A program made the position numbers and the translations under genes. From contig NC_059385.1 of NCBI RefSeq assembly GCF_019703515.2, positions 29,864,001-29,928,000 of the forward strand: a stretch of DNA of 64,000 nt, given 5' to 3'. Numbering within the stretch: the first letter of the stretch is position 1; the number at the start of each line of letters is the position of its first letter. This document shows positions 55,791-64,000 of the stretch, piece after piece. The DNA comes from Myxocyprinus asiaticus (lineage: Eukaryota > Chordata > Actinopteri > Cypriniformes > Catostomidae). The notes under the pieces are model-generated. The model was not told the DNA's origin and did no database searches. It saw nothing but the letters and a program-made list of their open reading frames with translations.

Positions 55791-57138
55791 TGTCTCCATG
55801 TGTGTGTGTGTGTGTGTGTGTGTTATAATTACTCTAAACTGCCTGTATTCATACAGCTGACTGTAAATTGGATCTATGAGGTTACAAGAGATACAAATTG
55901 GCTCAGTCCAAACAAACAGTGCCGGCAGTTTGATTGACAGTGGAGAATATAATTATGTGAAGGAGAAAAGCGAAGAGCAATTGGCTGCCCTCTGCACACG
56001 AGCAATTTAATTATTGGCCTTGTAGCTAGAAGATAATCCTGGAGTGTGGAACAGTCGATGAATATTCATTATGTGAAAGTTCATTACGAATACAATTATG
56101 AAGCGGGGACCCTGAAATGGAGTCTTTGTTTACCTGAACTATCAAAAAAAAAAAAAAAAACAAAAAAAAGAAAAAAAAATCATGTTGGATGACTAAGTCA
56201 AGTTTATTTATTATACAACTTAAAATTTTGTATTTATGCTTTAATACATTTTTTGGACACACTTTATGTTAGGTGTCTTTAACTACTATGTACCCTTCAT
56301 TTGATACAATTTACTTATTATGTATATATGTGTTGTTGCATTGTTCTTACATTTAAAGTACCTGCTTTTAATTACATCTGTAGTTACACTGATATCCTTA
56401 CCCCTAACCCTTACCTTTACCTCAAACTCAGTAGCAGCAAAAGTGAATCTTGTGAACATTTTGCAGAACAACATTTAGTAACACAAAAAAATAAAATAAA
56501 ATAAATAAACAGTGTATTGTATGTATTTTTATGTTAGTGTATATAGTAGCTAAAGACACCTGTCACAAAATGGGACCTTTAATACCATGCATAAAATGTC
56601 CTGACTACCTGACAAAAATAGCTGAAATAGGTTTCTTCCAGGTTTTTTTAGATACAGACATCACCTGTCAATCAGCTTGCTAACGCACATGCGCATTAGC
56701 TATACAAGCCGGGAAAATTGCATGTTACTCTTGGATTATTTTTGGATTACTTCCAACCTAACTTTTTTATTTGATGTCACTTGCATGGGATAATCTTGTA
56801 CCATTTTAACATAAAAATACAAAGAGGAGGGAACACATATTCCATTCTTTATTTCTAACAAAAAGAGCCTCACAAAAACAGCTGCTTATGACATTGTTTA
56901 AAAGTGCATTAAACATCACACTGAGACATCAAGTTCTTTTTAAGTACATAAAACAATTGCAACATTATGAACATTAATAAATATAAAATCAACATGAAAT
57001 GAACAAAAATTAATGATCATAAAATCAATAGCAAAAATTTTTTCTTTGTTTGTCTTTCATCTCAAAACACTGTAACATTTACTTTTAACCCTTTGTGCTT
57101 ACTGCACAATGTTTACATTGCATATATGTATATATATA
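55791..57138. other. non-coding stretch with small repeats
   Basis: A (TG)n tract at about 55799-55822, poly-A at 56144-56180, and at 56647-56697 a piece of the hAT-like element interior (ATCAGCTTGCTAACGCACAT). 55840-56130 looks unique, with balanced composition. No gene. Confidence 0.5.
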
Positions 57139-57769
57139 CACTGATCAGCCACAACATTAAAATCACCTGTCTAATATTGTGTAGGTCCCCTTCGTGCTGC
57201 CAAAACAGCGTGTGAAAATCCCAGGAGATCCGCAGTTGCAGAAATACTCAAACCAACCCGTCTGACACCAACAATCATCCATGCGATTATCTAATCAGCC
57301 AGTCATGTGGCAGCAGTGCAGTGCATAAAATCATTCAGATATGGGTCAGGAGCTTCATCAACCATCATAATGGGGGGAAAAAATTATCTCAGTGATTTAG
57401 ACCAAGGCATGATTGTTGGTGCCAGATGGGCTGGTTTGAGTATTTCTGTAACTGCTGATCTCCTGGGATTTTCATGCACAACAGTCTCTAGAATTTACTC
57501 CGAATGGTGCCAAAAACAAAAAAACATCAAGTGAGTGTCAGTTCTGTGGACGGAAATGCCTTGTTGATGAGAGAGGTCAACAGAGAATGGCCAGACTGGT
57601 TCGAACTGACAAAGTCTACGGTAACTCAGATAACCGCTCTGTAAAATTGTGGTGAGAAGCATAGCATCTCAGAATGCTATTCTGTGATGCGAGTTGGTGC
57701 TGTTTTGATGGCACAAGGGGGACCTACACAATATTAGGCAGGTGGTTTTAATGTTGTGGCTGATCAGTG
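57139..57769. mobile_element. fold-back Tc1-type element P3
   Basis: Ends CACTGATCAGCCACAACATT and its perfect complement, flanked by TA. The right arm carries the Tc1 helix-turn-helix piece (57307-57534, AGLSISVTADLLGFSCTTVSR). The left arm is shortened by a deletion just after the terminal repeat. Confidence 0.87.
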
Positions 57770-57771
57770 TA

Positions 57772-58989
57772 TACTGTATACATATAAGGACGGATTAAGA
57801 ACTGATAGGTCCATGGGCCGGTACACCATGGAGGCCCCCATGACATGACTACGTTCACTTTTATGTGGTGCAGGACACTTGGCAGATTTGGTTGGATTTT
57901 TCAAATTGACGGAAGAAAGGTTTGGAGCAATGTCTGACACAGCCAATTATATGTAGCCAACTTTTTTAATTATGAACCGTTCCAAAATCATGCATAATTA
58001 ATAGGGATGTGCATGGTATTCAAATACCAAAATCACTATTCAGTTATTCTGCACATGTTTAGAGGTCTTCAACCCCATCTGAGTTCGACGGTACCTGACA
58101 AACCTACAGGTTTTGGACCAGGTTTGGGTCCATTTTTCAAGTAGGCTATAGGGCGAGTTACGGGCTGTTCACACGTGCATCTGTGCTGTTTTTAAATTGT
58201 TTTTCGAGGCTATGTAAACATGGACTGGACGGACGTCTTTGATCGTTGTGCCACAACTCACTTTTTTCAGCATTTTTCAGCAAGTTTAAAGGTTCATTCA
58301 GTTGTTTGGAGCCAATTTAAAAAGTTTTACACATTAATGAATGAATTGTGTTTTTGTGAAGTTTGATCCGAATGGTGTACACTCACATGAGATGAAGACT
58401 GTACTCATTGTAGTTTTCTATAAAAAGTGTTTTATTCAACATGATGCAGGTCACCCCCTTCAATGTGTTTTGCCATGTTTAAATCACATGACCCACGGTG
58501 ATTCACTAAACGTTGAAGATGATAATCCTCACGCTAATTGGCTGCCGCCTGTGTAGATAGATACGCGTGGTTATGCTTAGAACATTGTTGTTTGGTGACG
58601 CGAAGAGCGAAAAGAATCAGAATGAGCTTTATTGCCAAGTATGCTTACACACAAAAGGAATTTGTCATGGTGACAGAACACAATGGAACATACTTATTTA
58701 TTGTGCTTTAGCAGCAGAGACAATGGGAGATCCAGTAGCTGTACTGACAAAGAAGCAAAAAAAGGTCTGAAGCAACTTGCTTCAAGCAAGAAGACAGAAA
58801 GATCAGCAAAGGCAAAAAACTAGAGTAATCATCGGTAACGGTAAGGCATCTACGTCTTCATTCATGTAGTGCAAAGTATCATGGCACAGCAATTGTTGTG
58901 GATTTTGTGTAAATCATGACGTTGGTTGTTTTGAAAAAAAACGAGTTCTTCAAATACAGTTTTCATGGACATGCTAAATTTGATCATAA
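57772..58989. other. non-coding stretch with one dispersed repeat
   Basis: At 58615-58685 the phrase AATCAGAATGAGCTTTATTG and following bases matches a repeat I recognise as common in fish genomes. No gene recognised in the remainder. Confidence 0.5.
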
Positions 58990-59272
58990 AAAAGAATTCT
59001 AATCTTTTCTTTACCATAATATACTGTATCGCTAGATAAGGCTACAGGCATTGGCTCTGGGACGGTCGAGGCTACAGGCATTGGTGCTGGCTCGTTCACC
59101 ATGGCAGGCATGGCCACTGGCTCACTAACCGTGGCAGGCATGGCCACTGGCTCGTTAACCGTGGCAGGCATGGGTGTTTGTTGTGGCCCAGGGTTCCCGC
59201 CATAAATACCAGCGTACAGGGGAAATGTCAACTCCGTGGTCGCTACTGCAGACTGCGTCCAGGAATCGACCA

Positions 59273-59665
59273 CTATAGCCTGGAGACGGTGAGCCCCCGG
59301 AATGTATGGAGAGGAGTTACCATGGAGACAGGGGCCGTGGAAGGCTTGGAGCGGGGAGCCGTGGAAGGCTTGGAGTGGGGAGCCGTGGAAGGCTTGGAGC
59401 AGAGGTCCTCATCCTCCCTTCCCACAGTGTAGGGTGAGCCACAGAGTTGCAGAGCCAACTCCACGTAGTCAGCCAGCATCCAGTGAAGATCCACCAGAGG
59501 CATCAGCTCTTTTAGGGCACTATTCAGACCAGCTCTGAAGAAAGCCATCAGAGAGTGGTCTTCATAGTGCACCGAATTCGCCAGGTGGAAAAACTCATGG
59601 ACATGATACTCAACTGAACGGTCCCCTTGCTCGAGGAGGATAATCCAAACAGCAGGTATATCCAT
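59273..59665 (-). CDS. Gag-like ORF of element D
   Basis: From ATG 59665 (MDIPAVWIILLEQGDRSVEY) it aligns with the capsid C-lobe of elements A and B: HEFFHLAN, then MAFFRAGLNSALKELMP, then LADYVELALQLCGSPYTV. Three 8-residue SKPSTAP(H/R/V) units follow. The frame stops at 59273, and a neighbouring frame (59273-58974) carries 10-residue NEPVAMPATV units like those of element B. No pol. Confidence 0.6.
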   Translation of the reverse strand: MDIPAVWIILLEQGDRSVEYHVHEFFHLANSVHYEDHSLMAFFRAGLNSALKELMPLVDLHWMLADYVELALQLCGSPYTVGREDEDLCSKPSTAPHSKPSTAPRSKPSTAPVSMVTPLHTFRGLTVSRL

Positions 59666-59687
59666 ATTGTTTGTGGGTCAGTTCTTC

Positions 59688-60150
59688 TGTCACAGGTAGT
59701 GTTGTAAGGATGAGGCGAGAGAGCGGGATCCCAGTGAAGAAAGACTTTAATGACAATGACAAGAAGCTGCAGATACACAAAAGACGATGACTTAGGCTAC
59801 AAGGATACAGTGAAGACAATGACTCAGGTGACCAGGATACACTGAAGATGATGACTTTTACTATAAAACATGACAGTCATTGGGATTAACATAAAAACAT
59901 GTAACTTCTAACAGCGAACAAGAGCTGACAACATGAGACTAAACTAGTGGGTATTTATACACAGGAGAGCTGATGACAGAATTGAGAACAGGTGACAAGT
60001 GACAATGATGGGGAACAGATGGCAGTGATGAGGGAAGTGAATGGTCGGAAACGAAGTCCGTGGGAAACAGGAGATAGAGGACGAAAACCATTTCAAAATA
60101 AGAGTCTTAGGAAACATGGTGACTGTGACTGAGACAAGCACATGATGACA
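59688..60150 (-). repeat. 5' LTR of element D
   Basis: About 463 bp. TGTATAAATAC near 59949-59962 (read on the minus strand) is a likely TATA box. No partner LTR in the window. Confidence 0.65.
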
Positions 60151-60369
60151 TGAAGTTCATCAATAGTGGCTCTTCCAGGAGCAATGAGCAATAAACATGT
60201 AGAGACAGTGCTCAGTGTCACTCACACAAACACTTAACACCATCAGGGTAACACATGTGAAATTAAAATTATGCAATAAACATTAACTAAACTACATCAA
60301 ACATAACACAGAACACCCCAAAGTACATAACTGAAGAAACAAAAGAATTCCCATAAAATATAATGAAAT
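60151..60369. other. non-coding stretch, nothing recognised
   Basis: Short AT-rich interval between element D and the next MITE. Confidence 0.5.
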
Positions 60370-60665
60370 GTAATGGGTCACGCAGGGAATTCTGGGAATG
60401 CCCGATTACTGTTTATTACTTGTACTCTCTTGTTAAACATAATATAATTTTTTTACCATTTTACCAAATAACACTGAACACTCACTGGCCTGTATGTACT
60501 TCACAAAATAATACTTTTTACATCTGAAAATTAAAATTTTTACAACATTTTACCATAAAACTACAGTATTGTCATTTTAGAAATATTAAAAAATGTTAAT
60601 GTATATTTTACGGTAACTACTCGTTAACCATTTTTCATTTTTTTACTGTAGCATTTTTACAGTGT
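60370..60665. mobile_element. MITE-like repeat related to 55520-55790
   Basis: Carries GGGTCACGCAGGGAATTCTG, the inverted GGCCAGTGAG-type block at about 60465-60503, and a TTTTACGGTAACTAC / TTTTTTACTGTAGC pair. It is in opposite orientation to the copy at 55520. Confidence 0.5.
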
Positions 60666-60986
60666 ATATATATATGAACTTGTTCTTATATTTTGCGTTT
60701 TAAATTAGCAAAATGGTGGAAGTTAACAAAATTAGTTACATCAGACCTTAACATCATGCTGCACATTTTGATATTGACGGACATCGTAATTGGTGCAACT
60801 GAACAGTTAATGCTGTGTTCACTAAGAATTTATCGCAAATCGCTTTGAACACACCCTGTTTGAACATTATTTAGCACTGAGATTTCAAGGAGTTCTATAT
60901 TAACTGAAGTCTTTAAATAAAATTTGGTTCATTTTACAGATTGTTACATATTACAGACATCAGACCTTAACATCATGCTGCACATT
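60666..60986. other. interval bounded by a 31-bp direct repeat
   Basis: The string starting ACATCAGACCTTAACATCAT occurs at 60743 and again at 60957, next to the L1 3' end. No gene. Confidence 0.6.
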
Positions 60987-61034
60987 TTTTTGTTCTTAAC
61001 ATTTTTATTGATTCATAAATTAACACAAAAAAAT

Positions 61035-61114
<80 letters not shown>

Positions 61115-64000
61115 TGAATCAAACACTTTAAACATTAAACCCCCACTATATCCCCTCACCCTACCAAACTCTCAACCCACCCTAACCACCCCCCCCCCCC
61201 CCCAATGAACACCACTGTGGTCAATAGAATATAGACACACACACAGAAAAAAAAAACACAAAACTAAAACAACAACATAAAATAAAAAAAATAAAAAAAA
61301 ACGAAACTCTAAATTACTCCCTCCACCGCCCCTCCTCAAGATTCCCTCAAAAATGCTAAATAATTGCCCCATTTCTTATTGTAAGATTCCCTAACCCCCA
61401 TCCTTATGCTTGACCCCTCCTCGAAGGCAGTCACCCTCCCCATCTCCACGCACCACTCCGGGAACGAGGGTGCTCCATCCGACTTCCAACTCCTCAAAAT
61501 AACCTGCCTACCAATCATCACACTGGTCAAAACCCAGTCCTTCATGTACTTATCCTCCAAATCCATGACCTCCCTATCTCCCAAAATACAGAGTCTGGGG
61601 CAGAACGAGACCTGAGTGCCCAACACATCACACACAAAACTTTGCACCTTCAGCCAAAATTCTTGGCTCTTACGGCACCCCCAAAAAACATGGATGGTGT
61701 CTCCATCTTCAGAATGGCATTGCCAGCAGATGTGTGTGTCCTTAAGACCAAGCCTATACAATCTAGAGGGGGTCCAATAAAATCTATGTAAAATCTTAAA
61801 TTGCATAAGGCGAACCCTTGCATCTCTAGATGCAGACTTTATGTTTTTTAGAATCCTTGCCCACACTTCCTCCTCCAATAACAAATTTAAACCTTCCTCC
61901 CATAATCTTTTGAGAGAATTTAAAGCTCCGTCCCCTAGACTCTGAATTAACAGGGAGTAATACACTGATGCCTCATGACCCTTCCCAAAAGCAGCAATCA
62001 CCACTTCCAGAGTATCTGCCGCTCTAGGGGGGTGTATGCTACTCCCAAAAACAGAGCAGAGCAGGTGGTGCAGCTGTAAATACTTATAAAATTGAGATCT
62101 GGGAATCAAATTTCCAAAAGATCTCAATACTCCACTCTCATATAGGTCACCAAGTGTATTAACCCCCCTCACAATCCAATCTGACCAACAGAAAGGGGAC
62201 TTATTAATACATAGTTTAGGGTTCAGCCATATGCTCGAGGCTACTTTTTAATAAACATCAGAATTAAACACTCTGGACACTTTTGTCCATATCGAGTGCA
62301 AATGCAAAATAACGGGGTGCGACTTAACCTCTCCAGCTAGTATAATCGAAAGGCTTTGCAGTGGCGAGATAGTTGCAAGAACTTCCTTTTCAATACAAAA
62401 CCAGGGAGGAGCTCTCTCAGGTGGAAGCGACCAATGAGCCAAATGCCTAAGACTGAATGCATAATAATAAAACAAAATTTTGGGTAGGCCTAACCCACCT
62501 TTGTCAATCGGCCTATGTAATTTATTGAAATTTAACCTGAGACGTTTACCGTTCCAAATGAAGGACTTCGCTATGCTATCAAATTGCTTGAAATAAGAGA
62601 GGGGGACATCTACAGGGAGAAATTGTAGCAGGTAGTTAAATTTTGGAATACAATTCATTTTAATAACATTAACCTTCCCAATCATCGATAAGTGTAATGA
62701 AGCCCACCTCTCCACATCATTCAAAAACCTTTTTATTAAGGGATCATAATTAACTCTGACTAAATCAGACAAATTTGCTGGGAATAAAATTCCCAAATAC
62801 TTAATTCCCTGTTTGGGCCACTGGAAGGCACCCGGCTGGAAGGCCATTACTGGACAGTACGCTGTCAAATCCAAAGCTTCGGATTTAGACCAATTGACTT
62901 TGTATCCTGAGAATTTGGAAAAGGAGTTAATAATTCTGTGTAGGCAAGGCACAGATCTAGTAGGGTCGGAGATGAATAATAAAATATAATCTGTGTAAAG
63001 CAGAAGCTTATGCGCACATCTCCCGCCGTCACCCCTGGAAAATCATCCTCCTTTCTTATTGCGGCTGCTAATGGTTCCAGGGCAAGACAGAACAATAATG
63101 GGGAAAGAGGGCAACCCTGCCAGGTGCCCCTATCCAGAGTAAAATTAACTGAAATTAACCCATTTGTTCGTATAAACTTCTAACAAAATTGGAGCCAGTT
63201 CTGTAGCATAAGATTTGAAAAACTCAGAGGAAAAGCCATCAGGCCCCGGAGCCTTGCCTGTAATGGCCAAGGTAAATATTTCACCACCAGCAAATTTCAA
63301 TGGTAGAATGGTAGAAAAAGACTCTCTCTGCTTTATATATCTAGCCAAAAGTTTTCCTGCTTTGTCACCCAACTCAAAGTATGACTGTCTTGCCCTGAAT
63401 AACCAAAACTCCACTTTCCGTGACAAAATAGTATTATATCTATATTTCAATTGGGTCAATTTTCTGAGGCCATCAGATGACATACGGCACTTCAGCTCTG
63501 CCTCGGCACTTTTAATATTTCCTTCCAACTCCACAAGTTCTTGTGCTTTGGATTTTTTAATGAATGAGGCATACTGTATGATCCGACCCCTAAGAACCGC
63601 CTTAAGTGCCTCCCAAGCAACACCCACAGAGGATACTGAGGACCAGTTGGTCTCCATATAAACATTGATTTCAGACTTTAACATTTGTTGGAAATCAGGA
63701 TTTTGCAAAAGAGACACATTAAGGCGCCAACTATATGATTTCTTTTTCTTTGTATATGGCAACACCTCTAAACTCACCAGAGTGTGATCTGAGACTAAGA
63801 TATTTCCAATTGAGCAATCAACAACAGATGAAATGAGGGATTAGGATATAAAAAAAAATCTATTCTAGAATAAATCTTATGGACTGATGAAAAAAATTTA
63901 TAGTCCCTACCGAATGCGTTCAAAAGTCTCCAAATATCTGTAAGACCAAGATTTTTACACATCCTGTGAAGCATCAGTGTTGTTCTAGGGGGCTTACACA
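60987..64000 (-). pseudogene. L1-type LINE, ORF2 remnant (continues off the window)
   Basis: Three ORF2 blocks occur on the minus strand: 63777-63145 (end of the endonuclease-RT linker, then GKAPGPDGFSSEFFK of the RT), 63095-62248 (GTWQGCPLSPLLF, then RT thumb VNWSKSEALDL), and 62172-61336 (C-terminal domain with zinc-knuckle-like CWQC...H....C). The RT centre between 63150 and 63110 is deleted, as is a piece before GKAPGP. The catalytic box reads YTDY near 62980, so the second aspartate is lost. A stop separates the last two blocks. The 3' end has AATAAA at about 61005 and an A-rich tail with (TA)n. The 5' end lies beyond 64000. Confidence 0.88.
61042..61106. repeat. (TA)n microsatellite in the L1 tail
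   Basis: About 32 TA units inside the 3' UTR side of the L1. Confidence 0.95.

Larger units (their letters stand above)
58990..60150 (-). mobile_element. gag-only LTR element D (3' part missing)
   Basis: A 5' LTR at 59688-60150 (minus strand TGTCATCATG to CTGTGACA) is followed after 22 nt by a capsid-like ORF and NEPVAMPATV-type tandem repeats. The 3' side ends near 58990-59040 with no second LTR. Same architecture as A and B but a different LTR. Confidence 0.75.

Overview
The window reads as intronic and intergenic DNA of a teleost fish, most likely a cyprinid. It is AT-rich, has long AT and CA microsatellites, and is crowded with fish-type transposable elements: DIRS-type tyrosine-recombinase retrotransposons, Tc1 and hAT derivatives, gag-bearing LTR elements and an L1. 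Family names come from recognised motifs only; no database search was possible. Coordinates of repeat ends were read by eye and may be off by a few bases.

Only one host coding exon is convincing: 29709-29942 (+), a phase 1-1 immunoglobulin-domain exon that matches the N-terminal Ig domain of the ciliary neurotrophic factor receptor alpha (cntfr). No other exon of that gene was found, so both flanking introns appear large and full of repeats.

Four DIRS-type elements lie at 3469-8342 (-), 25279-28080 (-), 42140-44751 (+) and 51528-55216 (+). Their coding order is gag, reverse transcriptase, RNase H, tyrosine recombinase (YR). None is intact. Copy 1 keeps RT, RH and YR, with damage at each catalytic site, and lacks the middle of gag, the internal complementary region (ICR) and the right terminal repeat. 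Copies 2 to 4 keep both inverted terminal repeats and the ICR but lost different internal parts. In each of them the ICR mirrors that copy's own outer ends, and GTT lies at both insertion junctions.

A second group is LTR elements at 12149-14260 (+), 32122-35214 (-) and 58990-60150 (-), plus a solo LTR at 46547-46937 (-). The three with an interior encode only a capsid C-terminal-like segment followed by in-frame tandem repeats of 8 to 13 residues; no pol was seen.

Other content: three fold-back Tc1 derivatives (18929, 47283, 57139); decayed Tc1 copies (23101, 41125); a hAT-like element (37437-38963) nested with a perfect 8-bp target duplication inside another TIR repeat; TTAA-flanked and other MITEs; an L1 ORF2 remnant running off the right edge (60987-64000, -); a tandem ACCAGC repeat near 2 kb; and an unusual 1-kb G-poor CCTA/CCCA repeat at 50085-51140. 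The remaining stretches show no gene I can support.
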